Below, one piece after another: positions 42,163 through 51,834 of a stretch of 64,000 nt of DNA. The DNA is from Chytriomyces cf. hyalinus JEL632 (Eukaryota; Chytridiomycota; Chytridiomycetes; Chytridiales; Chytriomycetaceae). The stretch spans positions 1-64,000 of the forward strand of contig JAIWWG010000004.1 in NCBI GenBank assembly GCA_025435555.1, read 5' to 3'. The translations under genes and the position numbers were made by a program. Within the stretch, counting starts at the first letter, position 1, and every line of letters begins with the position of its first letter. Under the pieces are notes generated by a model that made no database searches, had not been told where the DNA came from, and saw nothing but the letters and a program-made list of their open reading frames with translations.

Positions 42163-42756
42163 TCAAGGATTCGATATAAGCTCAGCAAGGCGGTGATGAC
42201 TTTCAGACAACCTGTCAACATTCCTTTTCATCTCAACAAGCCTTTGTCGAATATCGCACTGAATTTCCAAACTCGATTTCCTCAACGCATTCAGTTCCGC
42301 TTCCAGCTCCATCGTGTTTTCTTTCTCCGCCCTTTCGTAACGATCAGAGTCGTCGTGCGAGTAGTACTTCTCATGGCTGGTGCTGCTCACGGATATCGCA
42401 CTGTCTGTTGCGCTCTTGGAACTGCTCGTTGAAGACCGGGAATTGGGCTCTGTTGCGACAGTTTCGTCATCATTGTCTTTTACATGTACAGGAGCTGTCA
42501 AGTTGGGATATACTCGTGCAACCGAGTGTTGTGAGTTTCTTGACTTGTGAATGAGATTTGACAGTGACTTTCGAGTGCTGAGGGATCGATTGGATGCATT
42601 GCTGGTGCTTTTTAGAACATGAGGTGCTGCATTGTTGTTGTTTTCTGAAGACGGGTATGCAGTTGAGGATGTGCGTTGGAGTTTCAATTGATGCGCTGCT
42701 GCAGTTGCCTTGACTTGATCGTTCAAGTTTTCGAGAAAGTTGCGGAGCTGGTTCAT
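42163..42756 (-). CDS. Group B protein with shared C-terminal helical domain
   Basis: A 197-residue intronless frame from MNQLRNFLENLNDQVKA. The middle is Ser/Asn/Thr-rich (SSTSSSKSATDSAISVSS). The last 45 residues form an amphipathic region: AELNALRKSSLEIQCDIRQR, then LVEMKRNVDRLSESHHRL and a short end. The same pattern (L-N-x-hydrophobic-R, then D/E-[IL]-R-x-R-[LM], then a second helix) closes the proteins at 43608 and 50259. I know no family with this signature. Confidence 0.62.
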   Translation of the reverse strand: MNQLRNFLENLNDQVKATAAAHQLKLQRTSSTAYPSSENNNNAAPHVLKSTSNASNRSLSTRKSLSNLIHKSRNSQHSVARVYPNLTAPVHVKDNDDETVATEPNSRSSTSSSKSATDSAISVSSTSHEKYYSHDDSDRYERAEKENTMELEAELNALRKSSLEIQCDIRQRLVEMKRNVDRLSESHHRLAELISNP

Positions 42757-43607
42757 CTTTTCGTTGCCTTTTGCAAGTTTTGTTTTGATCGGAGGTTTGG
42801 GAATACGTGACGCGCGCGCAAAATCGTGAGGAGGAGTTGGTTAGAGAACAGGTTTGTTTCCTTGTTTTTGATTCTCTTTTTTGTTCAGCGAATGAAAGCT
42901 GTTGAGAGGAGGGAGAAGGGCGTATGAAATTGTTGCGTTTGTTTTTATCCGCTTTTTTAGAGTGACATTTTTTTTTTTTTTTTTTCATTCATTTTCTCGC
43001 TCACCTCTCTCGTGTAAAATTAACTAACCCGGTTTTCCTTGCGGGGCTGAAAAGGGAAGGTATCAGCTTGGATGAAAAATTTGGTTCGCGGGATGTACTG
43101 AGGAATGAATGAAAACAAACTTGGAAATCAAGGAAAAAAGCGCCAAGGCAAGCGATCGTCGCGGCGGCGGTTTCTCCTTTGTGTGATGTGATACCCCGTA
43201 CCGAAAAATTAAATGATTCCATTCTCTGATTTGTGTTTTTTTTGCTTTGTTTTTGTGATGCGTCAAGAGTGAGTGAGAGTGAGAGAGTTTGGGGGAATGA
43301 GCTTTCTTTTTCGTGATTCAAAAGAATCGTGTTTTTTATATTCTTTCGTTTCGGTTGATATAACAGTCGTTGTTTTCGGCAGACCAGAACGGCACGACCT
43401 GCTGGTGACTGCTCAAGGCAAGTGGGGGGGAAACCCAGCCCCAAATTTTTGACGGGATTTTCATCACGACTGGGCAAAAGAAAGCACATGATCGGACAAA
43501 AAAAAAATTATCGGGTACTCCGCGTTCATTATATATAGCCAACACACTTGCCGTTCTTCCATTCACGCACACACACATTGATACAAACCCCACCCTTTCT
43601 TGCATAC
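42757..43607. promoter_or_regulatory. Divergent promoter region of two group B genes
   Basis: About 850 bases between the start codons of the group B genes at 42756 and 43608. A TATATATA-type element lies near 43529-43537, about 75 bases before the rightward ATG. A T20 run occurs near 42970. Long minus-strand frames (43001-43489) are not supported. Confidence 0.5.
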
Positions 43608-44102
43608 ATGAGTCTTACAGTTTCTCCCAGCAACAACAACGCTCCAACACGCCCTGTGGAATCAACGCTTTCATCACAGACTGGACTTGACGTTGCTAAA
43701 CACTTTGCAATGCACTCCGACAACACCTTTCAAGCAAGAACTTCCAGTCTTGGACGCATCCAACACATTGTGTCAGACACACCTGCGCAGGACATGAATG
43801 CACCACAAAGTTTCCGTAAAAGCCTCATCACGCCACGCTCATCAAGTCTATCAAATGTTCAAAAAGACGTACCTCAAGATCCCGCAGTGAACAGAACTGT
43901 AGCAATTCCAACAGCCACTGCAACGACAACAACATCAACGCCCATCTCACCTCATATCGACGATCAACTCAACGCGCTACGGATCCACAACTTGGAAATG
44001 CACATTGACATTCGGAAACGCATGAATTTGATGCGCGACAAGTTGATGTTGTTGGCGGATCGGCAGGCGTGTTTGTTTGACCTCATGCGTACATCAGCGT
44101 AG
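43608..44102 (+). CDS. Group B protein with shared C-terminal helical domain
   Basis: A 164-residue intronless frame from MSLTVSPSNNNAPTRPV. A TATATATA element precedes it by about 75 bases. The body is Ser/Thr-rich with a run of Ala-Thr (TATATTTTSTPISP). The C-terminal domain reads DQLNALRIHNLEMHIDIRKR followed by MNLMRDKLMLLADRQACLF and a short end. This aligns without gaps to the ends of the genes at 42163 and 50259. Confidence 0.65.
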   Translation: MSLTVSPSNNNAPTRPVESTLSSQTGLDVAKHFAMHSDNTFQARTSSLGRIQHIVSDTPAQDMNAPQSFRKSLITPRSSSLSNVQKDVPQDPAVNRTVAIPTATATTTTSTPISPHIDDQLNALRIHNLEMHIDIRKRMNLMRDKLMLLADRQACLFDLMRTSA

Positions 44103-44903
44103 AGAATCTCATTTTTTTTCACTGCGCGCGTTTTTTTTCTGATTCTCTCTTTTTTTTTTATGCATTGTTCTTGTTTTTTTCTTGTCTGTGTATATTTCCG
44201 GTTCTTGGTTAAATGAATCGCTTGCCTTTGCATTGCATCACTGGTTCACATCAAAAACAGATCATGAAATTTCAAAAAAAAAAAAAAAAAAAAATCAGTG
44301 ATGTTCTTTGAGTTTTTGCCGCCAAGGCGAGATCGAATCAGACATCAATCGAAACATATTTCTTTTACGATAACAGAGGAGACTTTTGTGTGCCAATTTC
44401 ATCGTAAGGCGAATGGCGGGTTTATTTATCAAAGTAATGCACATGCAATGTCAGCAAGAAGGAGGGCACCGGTGATGGACGTGTTGAAAGGATGCGAGAG
44501 TGTGAGAATTGTCGCCAAATCCATTTTTGTTGGTGATCATTTATATCAGTGGGACAAAACGAGGTTTGTCACAGTCAGACAAAAGATAACGATTACCAAT
44601 CAAGCAACAACAACACATGCGCGCCACCCCAAATGCAAAACATAAAAAATAAGGTTGTGTCAGCATTAAGAACATGGTTTAATGTACGTATATTACTTTC
44701 ATATTTATAGAGTTAGTGTCAAGTGCCCCAGGCAAAAGGGAAAGAGAAGAAGAAGGAAAAAAGAAAAAAGAAACGGAAAAAGCGAAAAGAAAAGAAAAGA
44801 AGAAAAAAGAAGGCAAACAAAAAGAAGAGGAGGCTCAGGGGGGAGTGTGTGTTTTTTTTCCAGTGATATTGGGCTCACTACTAGGGGGGAATATTGTCAA
44901 AAT
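44103..44903. other. Intergenic region
   Basis: About 800 bases. Includes an A23 run at about 44275 and a purine-rich (AAGAAAAAG) stretch at 44745-44835. Apparent ORFs here are low-complexity and not supported. Confidence 0.35.
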
Positions 44904-45656
44904 TTATAAAATGCGTGATTTTACATTCATGGATTGCAGGAATAGAGAATTGAGCTGCTCTTGCCACTCAGGAATACGATTTCGAACTTCCGTCGGTAGA
45001 CTCCCCGATGTTCCGGATCCGGACCCGGACCGACTCGCCGGCGTCTCCGGGTCAAACAAATAATCCATCAACGCATCCTCTGCATTACGGGACACCGGAT
45101 ACGATGCGTTGCTTGGGCCCGGATACGCAGCGTCTAATTCTCGGTTGGCAAATGTAGCGGAATTCGGGACAGAGCATGACATGGAGTGCGTTGCCGGCGC
45201 CGGCAGCCGCGTGTGGACCATGTCGTACGGGTGGAAAGACGTGGACTTGCGGCGTGGTGGTGTTGAGACTGGGATAGGGTTCGATGGTGGAGCGTGGATT
45301 TGGAATGGAGTTGGGGGGGTTGGGTGTGAGGGGTGCTTGGTAGCTGTGAGGTCTGTCGAATGGGGTCGTGAGCCCGTGACCATGCGTGAAGTGAAAAAGA
45401 ATGGAGCGGTTGGATGGTCGGATGAAGGGCCGCTGTGGTGGGGAGAATGGGTCTGTGTTGGAGATGGAGCGACGACGTAGACTGGGGAGGGTTGGTTGTG
45501 GGTGTGTCCTGGGGGCAGCCTGACGAGCACGCTGATTGCGTTGACGGGTGCGGAGTCTCTGCGAGCATTCTTTCCCTTCTTCCTGTCGCGGCTGATGGCG
45601 GTGCTGATGCCGCTGCTGCTGCTGCTGGTGCTTGTGGTTGCCGATGCCTTCTCCAT
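44904..45656 (-). CDS. Pro/Ser/His-rich protein with acidic-hydrophobic motif
   Basis: A 250-residue intronless frame from MEKASATTSTSSSSSG. A basic patch (SRDRKKGKNARRDSAPV) is followed by a long Pro/His/Ser/Thr-rich body. Near the end is EDALMDYLFDPE, an acidic-hydrophobic motif similar to the terminal tails of group A proteins, and then a helix (NRIPEWQEQLNSLFLQSMNV). It lacks the long Gln/Met coiled coil, so membership of group A is uncertain. Confidence 0.55.
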   Translation of the reverse strand: MEKASATTSTSSSSSGISTAISRDRKKGKNARRDSAPVNAISVLVRLPPGHTHNQPSPVYVVAPSPTQTHSPHHSGPSSDHPTAPFFFTSRMVTGSRPHSTDLTATKHPSHPTPPTPFQIHAPPSNPIPVSTPPRRKSTSFHPYDMVHTRLPAPATHSMSCSVPNSATFANRELDAAYPGPSNASYPVSRNAEDALMDYLFDPETPASRSGSGSGTSGSLPTEVRNRIPEWQEQLNSLFLQSMNVKSRIL

Positions 45657-46077
45657 TTAAACAAAAGCAAAAAAAGGTCTTTGGTCGTCAGCAAACGAGG
45701 TGTGGATCAAAAATTGTGTCGTGTGACCCAACGCCACCTGGAGCCACTTAGATCCTAGTTTTTTTTTGTATGCGTGTTTGACGACACACACGGGCCAGCA
45801 CCAACCACCGACCACCGACACCGACACCAACGGGCACCAGGACCCAGCAGCACTCCCACCACCCACCCACTCCTACCACAGACCCACCCCTGACAAGCAC
45901 CCCTTCGCAAGCCGCCGCCGCGTCGGAATCGGATCACCGCTTTAAAGACAAAATAATGGCCATGAGATCAGGCACGCATCGATGCAAACTTTAATTTCAG
46001 CCCCCAATTAAACAAACGTAAACAACCAAATGAACACACCCCACCCATTCCATCACCCCCCCCAGATTCAGACGGAC
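45657..46077. other. Intergenic region
   Basis: About 420 bases, with a CACCGACC-rich purine/pyrimidine-skewed stretch at 45786-45895. No gene is supported. Confidence 0.35.
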
Positions 46078-46923
46078 TCAGAGGGACTGCGCAAGATCAG
46101 CAAACAAATCATTGTCGCTGCTACTCACAGTGCTACTGTCTACCCGCGTCCGCTTCAGCTGCTGCTGCTGCATACCCTCTTCCATCTTGACCGCATGCCC
46201 TCCATCCATCTTACCTGCTTGTCCCTCTGGCGAACTCATCAGCGACGGCGTTTGGGGAGCCACTACTGCAGTTTGCATCACCGGCTTTGGCGATGATTGT
46301 TGCAGCATCAGAAGCTGTGCCATCTGCATCGACAGCTGCCGATTTTGATCGCACAATTGACTGATTTGCATCTGTTGCTGTAGAAGCTGTAGCTTGATTT
46401 GATTGAGTTCCGTCACTGATACCAACTGCTGCTGCTGTCCTTGTTTTTGTTGAAGCTGTTGTTGTTGCTGCTGTTGCTGCTGCTGTTGAAATTGTAGTAG
46501 GTGTTGGTTTTGCTGTTGCTGCTGTTGCTGTTGTTGCTGTTGCAGCTGTTGCTGAAACGCTTGAGAAAGGTTTGCTTGAGAAATCTGGGGTGAGGCTTTT
46601 AATAGGTTCAAGTTGGACATAAACGCTTGAGACTTTGGAGAGGCAACCGGTGTCGAGGGAGAATGCATCTGCAGCTGTTGTTGCAGGAGGCTATGATGCA
46701 GCTGAGCGGCATTACCAGACCCCATCGACATGGCCCGCTGGGACCGCACTGTACCGGTGGTCAGCTGTTCTTGCGGCATGGAGAACGGGTGGTTGAAGGC
46801 CATTTGGGCCATAAACTCTTGCGACTGGAGAAGCTGAGCTGGAGTATTGGAAGCTGGGGTTTGAGTTCGCTGTTGTTGTTGTTGCAGGGGCTGTGATAGA
46901 AGGGGGTGCGTGAGGGAAGCCAT
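46078..46923 (-). CDS. Group A polyglutamine coiled-coil protein
   Basis: A 281-residue intronless frame from MASLTHPLLSQPLQ. It contains two long interrupted polyGln tracts (encoded by mixed CAG and CAA codons at about 46470-46560), then a Met/Gln/Leu helix (ELNQIKLQLLQQQMQISQL, RQLSMQMAQLLML). The end carries a Lys/Arg patch (LKRTRVDSS) that could be a nuclear signal and an acidic-hydrophobic tail SSDNDLFADLAQSL. The layout equals the other group A proteins. Confidence 0.65.
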   Translation of the reverse strand: MASLTHPLLSQPLQQQQQRTQTPASNTPAQLLQSQEFMAQMAFNHPFSMPQEQLTTGTVRSQRAMSMGSGNAAQLHHSLLQQQLQMHSPSTPVASPKSQAFMSNLNLLKASPQISQANLSQAFQQQLQQQQQQQQQQQNQHLLQFQQQQQQQQQQQLQQKQGQQQQLVSVTELNQIKLQLLQQQMQISQLCDQNRQLSMQMAQLLMLQQSSPKPVMQTAVVAPQTPSLMSSPEGQAGKMDGGHAVKMEEGMQQQQLKRTRVDSSTVSSSDNDLFADLAQSL

Positions 46924-47230
46924 CTGATTAGTTGTTGGACAAATGAAACAGGGTGCCCTGAAAAAACCAGAATGAGAAAAATTCCACTTCGCGGATTCAT
47001 TTGGTGCCCGTACCGAAGAAAACGAAAAGCGTGACCTTCCGTTCCGAAGGCGCCGGTGTCAGTTTCCGTTTCCACGAATGCGTTGGTTTGTGCTGTGTGC
47101 ACGCTACCGTTCATGTTTGTTGTTACGTTGAAATATTTGTGTTTGTTTATTTTGATATTATCGCTTTGATTGCGCGGCCTTGTCAAACCCAGGACATTAT
47201 TATTATGATTGTATATGTAAACACACTTGA
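46924..47230. other. Intergenic region
   Basis: About 300 bases upstream of the polyglutamine gene. No gene is supported. Confidence 0.35.
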
Positions 47231-47782
47231 CTACATTTCGAACATTAGACCCGCTAGAATGTCCTCGTCAGCCATCCGATTCGTCGCATTCGCTTCTCTG
47301 ATATCATGTTCAACAAACGTGTTGGCTCGTTCTTGATTCATTGAAAGCAGCGTCGAGAGCTGCAACGCAATCATCCGCTGTTGCGCTGCCACATGTCGCA
47401 ACTGCTTTTGCAACGCAACTTGCTGTGCCTGCAAATGCACCAATGACACCAACTCTTGGTTTGATGGTGTGCTGCTGCTCGGATGGATAGGCGGAGACGC
47501 TTTCGCTGGCAGCACGCAGCGCACTTCGTATGGCGCTGAGGAAGACTGGTGACTGTTGATTGTGGTTGGGATATAGCTGGAGCGTCGAGACTGCGGGTTG
47601 GGGTATGGGGTGGCTCTTGGGGATGGTTTGGGTGTCAATGGAGGGGATGCATGTGCTGGGTAGTGGGTGAAGCTGTCGAGCAGCAGGTATGGTGCCGTGG
47701 TGATGGTGGTGGTGGTGGTGGGCTGCTGCTGCTGCTGCTGCTCTTGGATGAGCAGAGGGCGGAGTGCGGGTTCTGAGGGCAT
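47231..47782 (-). CDS. Group A coiled-coil protein with acidic tail
   Basis: A 183-residue intronless frame from MPSEPALRPLLIQE. A Q6 run and Thr-rich and Pro/Ser-rich stretches precede a Gln/Leu helix (ELVSLVHLQAQQVALQKQLR, MIALQLSTLLSMNQER). The tail is ADEDILAGLMFEM at the C-terminus. Length and order match the other group A genes, and an ATG upstream at 47854 in the same frame is the alternative start. Confidence 0.62.
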   Translation of the reverse strand: MPSEPALRPLLIQEQQQQQQPTTTTTITTAPYLLLDSFTHYPAHASPPLTPKPSPRATPYPNPQSRRSSYIPTTINSHQSSSAPYEVRCVLPAKASPPIHPSSSTPSNQELVSLVHLQAQQVALQKQLRHVAAQQRMIALQLSTLLSMNQERANTFVEHDIREANATNRMADEDILAGLMFEM

Positions 47783-48286
47783 GTTTTGTTTGTTAAAAAC
47801 AGCGCGATAATTATTTGTTGGGGGCCTTTGACAGGCGCTGTTGACAAGCACCACTTGCCTGGATAAATTTTTACAAAAATGTCATTGGCTCTGATTAAAC
47901 GGGCACAAGGCGGTTGAGAAATTAAATTTTTATTTGGCTTCGCCCATTACTAAGCACCCTCGGTGTGTGTCAGGCTGCATCAACAGTCGCCGCTCTTCAG
48001 CTTCTACGGTGCGCTCTGCGCCGCTGTTTGCATGCAACGGTTACTGCTTGCAGGGAGTCTACACTCGCTCTCAGCTGAGAATATTTCCGTCCGTTAGAAA
48101 CGAAATTACTTTTTATCCAAAGTCGTGTGTCTGCTTTTATTTTCATCGCAACAGTATTGCACTCAACTAAATGGAATTTTGCCTCTCCCACAGAAAGAAC
48201 AGCCGTTTAAAAGGGCGCCTATACCCAGCCATACTTCCCCATCAAAAAACAGTTTCCAAACACCGCAGCATCCACACATCCACCCC
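47783..48286. promoter_or_regulatory. Divergent upstream region, group A gene and second LPMO
   Basis: About 500 bases. A TTTAAAAG element (near 48206) lies about 80 bases before the LPMO ATG. No other gene is supported. Confidence 0.45.
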
Positions 48287-49774
48287 ATGCTTTTACTGCT
48301 TGCACTTGCATCCCAAGCCACCGCCCACGGCTTCATGAACTGGCCCATCACCCGCATTCTGCCTGGAGACCAGCAAAACGGCTACTCCTTCTCCAGAACC
48401 GCCGCGAACCGCAACAACGATGTTCACCCAAGTTCGGACATCAACTGCTCATATCTGCCCCAAGGACCTGTATTCACGCAAACCATGGCGCCCGGCCCTG
48501 CTACAGTCGATTACACCATCACCGCCCACCACAATGGTGGATGCATCGTCTATATTTCGACCGACAACCAAAACACTTGGAAACAAATCGGACAAGACCC
48601 CACCTGCGGCATTCAATCGCAGAACCCTACCGGTCGTGGCTCTGTTCCTGTAACGATTCCAGATGGCACGTATTCGGCAGTTTTGCGTTGGAACTGGGTC
48701 GCCGACAATGGTGGTGCGCCGAATGAAATTTACAACCAGTGTGCCGATATTCAAGTTTCCCCTTCTGGAAGCAACACTCACACCAAAGTGGAGATGATGG
48801 GTGGAAGCGTTGGCGCTGGGTTCACGGCACTTCCTCGCGGGTCTACTTATAATTCGGGTTGCTCGCAAGTTGGGGCCTTGAAGTGTGTCGAAAGCAGCAA
48901 AGATTTCATCAACCAGTGTGTGTCGCTTCCTGCGGGTGGAGGCTTCAATGGTGGTATCAACTGGTACCAATATCAGTGCCCCAACGGTTCGTCTTGTCAA
49001 GGTGACAAGTGTGTCGGTGCAGATGGTTCTTCTCCCGCACCTGCACCAGCTCCTGCTCCTGCTCCCGCCCCAGCACCAGCCCCGCAACCTCAACCCGAAG
49101 ACCCAACACCACCTGCTACTTCCGCCCAGGCGCCTCAACCGACGGTTGCCCCACAACCCCCAACTACTGGTGCCGGATGCGCAACCCCAGCTGCCTTGGA
49201 GCTTCCCATCCCTGCTGGTTCCACCTGCTCAGACGTCAAGAAAGCGTGCCAGTCCTTTTGTCTCGGAAGCCAACTGTACAATGTCGAGCGAAACCAATGT
49301 TACGGTGAAACTGCCGGGAAAGCTATGCAGTGGTGCCAATGCAACGGCGTTACATACTACAATGTTGCGTCTGGAAAGCCAACCACACAGTGTCCAACTT
49401 CAGGGGATGCACCTGCACCTGTTCCTGCGCCGCAACCACCTGTCCCAGCTCCCGTCCCAGCTCCTCAACCACCACCCGTTCAAGACTCACCTGCTCCACA
49501 ACCGCCCGCACAAACTGCCGATGCAACCACCACCACCGCCGCTGCTCCCCAGCAACCCGCCCCAACTGTCCAACCTTCCCCACCAACATCCGGCACAGTC
49601 ACTCTCGGCACGGCATGCACACCTGGCGCGTTCGCTTGTGGAGCACGCGACACGGCAAAGAACCAAGACACGGTTGCAGTTTGTAGCACCGAAGGATCCT
49701 ACGTGTTGCTGGCCAACTGTGATCACGGCTCATTTTCATGCCAGTTGATTGGCGGAGTTCCATTCTGCATGTAA
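48287..49774 (+). CDS. Secreted LPMO-like enzyme with C-terminal Cys-rich modules, copy 2
   Basis: A single exon of 495 residues, a paralogue of the gene at 23596. The signal peptide MLLLLALASQATA is cut before HGFMNWPITR, exposing the N-terminal His. The core keeps TITAHHNGGC and LRWNWVADNGGAPNEIYNQCADI. The Cys-rich module (STCSDVKKACQSFCLGSQ) follows a linker made of Pro-Ala repeats (about 49030-49085). The terminal module is shorter and diverged (ACTPGAFACG, CSTEGSYVLLANC, FSCQLIGGVPFCM). Long stretches match copy 1 almost base for base, for example around the LRWNW region, which suggests recent duplication or conversion. The in-frame ATG at 48125 is too far upstream. Confidence 0.82.
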   Translation: MLLLLALASQATAHGFMNWPITRILPGDQQNGYSFSRTAANRNNDVHPSSDINCSYLPQGPVFTQTMAPGPATVDYTITAHHNGGCIVYISTDNQNTWKQIGQDPTCGIQSQNPTGRGSVPVTIPDGTYSAVLRWNWVADNGGAPNEIYNQCADIQVSPSGSNTHTKVEMMGGSVGAGFTALPRGSTYNSGCSQVGALKCVESSKDFINQCVSLPAGGGFNGGINWYQYQCPNGSSCQGDKCVGADGSSPAPAPAPAPAPAPAPAPQPQPEDPTPPATSAQAPQPTVAPQPPTTGAGCATPAALELPIPAGSTCSDVKKACQSFCLGSQLYNVERNQCYGETAGKAMQWCQCNGVTYYNVASGKPTTQCPTSGDAPAPVPAPQPPVPAPVPAPQPPPVQDSPAPQPPAQTADATTTTAAAPQQPAPTVQPSPPTSGTVTLGTACTPGAFACGARDTAKNQDTVAVCSTEGSYVLLANCDHGSFSCQLIGGVPFCM

Positions 49775-50258
49775 TCTGGCACACACACGCGCTTGTTAAC
49801 TTAAAATGATACAACTTTTTTTAGAGCATCTCTACCCCCCCTTTCCCCCTCACCCCAACTTCATTAGCTCAGAACTCTTTTAGTTTTGTAATCGGACATT
49901 TTCAAAAATAAAAAGCTGCTCGTTTGTTTTCAATTTCAAGTGATGGGCAATTTTTTTTCTTTGAGACTGATGACGCTGAGTTAACACCGTGGAAGTTTTA
50001 GGCAACAGCAAGGTCTGTGATGCCCTTAGATGTTCCTGGCGGCACGCGCGCTACACACTGACAATGGCAGCAAGTTTTCTCCTTACTCCTGAGGTATCCA
50101 CCTTGCATTTCGAATAATTGAAAGAGTACAAAATGCAGGAATGTTTTATTATTCATGAGATGCTGATGCTTGGGATCATTAAGAGGTCGTTAAATGCAAG
50201 AAAGAAAAAAAAAGGGAACCTTTAAAAACACAGCGTTATTATAGACAAATGTAAAAAT
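49775..50258. other. Intergenic region after the second LPMO
   Basis: About 480 bases of 3' flank between converging genes. No gene is supported. Confidence 0.4.
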
Positions 50259-51431
50259 TTAAACTGCATACGTGGCGCACAAACGCGCCGACATGTTATC
50301 ATGTTTGGAATTCAGAGATTCAATGCTCTTGCGCAACAGAGTCAACCGGTCTCTCAGTTCCACTTGAATCAAAATCTGCTCAATCCGAATCCGGTTCAAC
50401 TCTGCCGCCGCGTCAAACATGTTGGTCGTGTTTTCAGCGTTTGTAATGAGCGGGAGTTGCTTCTCGGGCATAGGTGGAAGCGGCTTTTTGACAGGTTTGC
50501 CCACGGAAATGGAGCGTGCAACTCCTTGCGGGTGGGGAAGCTGCTTGTCGCTTGGAGTAAAGTGAGTTTCGTCAGACGACATGGATCGTTTGAATTTTTG
50601 GATTCCCTTCATTTTGTTTTCCACAAAAATTGTGTCCGTGGCTGAAAGAATGGCGGATGCAAAGTCATCTGAGATGGTTGAGTTCGTGCTGGGTTGGTGG
50701 TGTGGTTGTTGTATGGATGCAGGCTTCATCAATACGGAGACGCGTCGCTGCTTGGCGGCCATGGACATTCGTTTGATGGATTTTGCACGCATGATTTCAA
50801 CGCCTCTTGCTGTGTCGTCCGAGACTGCGGCTGGAATGAATGCGGAATCTCGCCTTGTGGGTATCCGTACTTGTTCCACGTGTTCTGATGCTTGTTCTGA
50901 GGCTCGTTGTGATGATGCTTGTTCTGATGGTTGTTCTGGCGCTTGTTGTGATACTTGTTGTACTACTGGCACTGACTCCACTTGCATGGATACCTCCAAG
51001 ACTGGTTCCTGCTGTTCCGGTACCGGTTCAACTTGCTCCAATGTTGGCTCCACTGGTTCCACGACTTGCACTTCAGGAAGTTTGTCTGAGATTTCAATAG
51101 CACTGTCGGTACTTGTTCTTGTGGAGTTGATTGTATCGGCCGAGTCTCGTCGAACTTGGAAAAGCTGATCGGAAACATCCTCTGCAGCAGTAGTAGTAGT
51201 TTTCAAACTTGTCGAAGTCGTTCTCAAGATGGCCGAACTTCTCTTCAGCGCCGGTTTGGGTGGTGCCTGTGATTGGCCAAGTGCTTTCGAGTTCGACTGC
51301 AGCGGTTTTGAAGTTACTGGCGATGCACTAGAACCCCCGATCAGGGCATTGACAAGCTTTTTCCCAGTGGATTGGAATCGTTTTGACTGGCCGATTCGGC
51401 CCTCGTACTGTTGGACCAAGTTCTTGAGCAT
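50259..51431 (-). CDS. Group B protein with shared C-terminal helical domain, large
   Basis: A 390-residue intronless frame from MLKNLVQQYEGRIGQSKRF. It has two copies of a basic-Ser motif (VRRDSADT and TRRDSAFI, candidate PKA-type sites), a Glu/Pro/Val-rich repeat (VEPVEPTLEQVEPVPEQQEP), a Ser/Gln/Ala stretch, and a basic patch (MRAKSIKRMSMAAKQRR). The end is the shared domain: AELNRIRIEQILIQVELRDR, then LTLLRKSIESLNSKHDNMS. This is the longest of the three group B proteins. Confidence 0.65.
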   Translation of the reverse strand: MLKNLVQQYEGRIGQSKRFQSTGKKLVNALIGGSSASPVTSKPLQSNSKALGQSQAPPKPALKRSSAILRTTSTSLKTTTTAAEDVSDQLFQVRRDSADTINSTRTSTDSAIEISDKLPEVQVVEPVEPTLEQVEPVPEQQEPVLEVSMQVESVPVVQQVSQQAPEQPSEQASSQRASEQASEHVEQVRIPTRRDSAFIPAAVSDDTARGVEIMRAKSIKRMSMAAKQRRVSVLMKPASIQQPHHQPSTNSTISDDFASAILSATDTIFVENKMKGIQKFKRSMSSDETHFTPSDKQLPHPQGVARSISVGKPVKKPLPPMPEKQLPLITNAENTTNMFDAAAELNRIRIEQILIQVELRDRLTLLRKSIESLNSKHDNMSARLCATYAV

Positions 51432-51834
51432 TGCTCACACCGTTTTTGCTTGTTGTGTTTTTTTTTGTGGTGGGTAGTTGGTGGGGGGAAAGAAGATGAT
51501 GAGTTTCTTTAAAGGCGCTTCCGTTCCCGTAAAGATGACTTTGTTGTTTTGTCATTGATGTCTCCTCTGGTGCAAATTTAATTTATGCTTGCTTTTTGCC
51601 TGACCATGAATGAGATTTGGGGTCGTCATTAATAAGTCGCTGCTGTTGTTATTAGTGCCTTGCTGCCGGTCTTAAGCTCGTCGGATGTATCATCGCTGTC
51701 TTTCGATCCTATGTCATCGATGCCCTTATACACACTGCCGTCGTTGTAGAAAACACCACCTCCGTCTTTTATTCTCATAACGTTGAATGGAACTATGTAC
51801 ATGAAACCCATAGCAAAATGTAAAAACGACACTG
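51432..51834. other. Intergenic region between group B and group A genes
   Basis: About 400 bases. A minus-strand frame 51832-51629 (67 residues) shows no family features. Confidence 0.35.

Noticed and set aside
43001-43489. Minus-strand ORF of 162 residues between two group B genes
   Set aside because: No motif, and it spans the TATA-bearing promoter region of the rightward gene.
48125-48286. In-frame extension of the second LPMO (549 residues)
   Set aside because: The extension would put a polar stretch before the signal peptide, and the paralogue starts at the equivalent of 48287.
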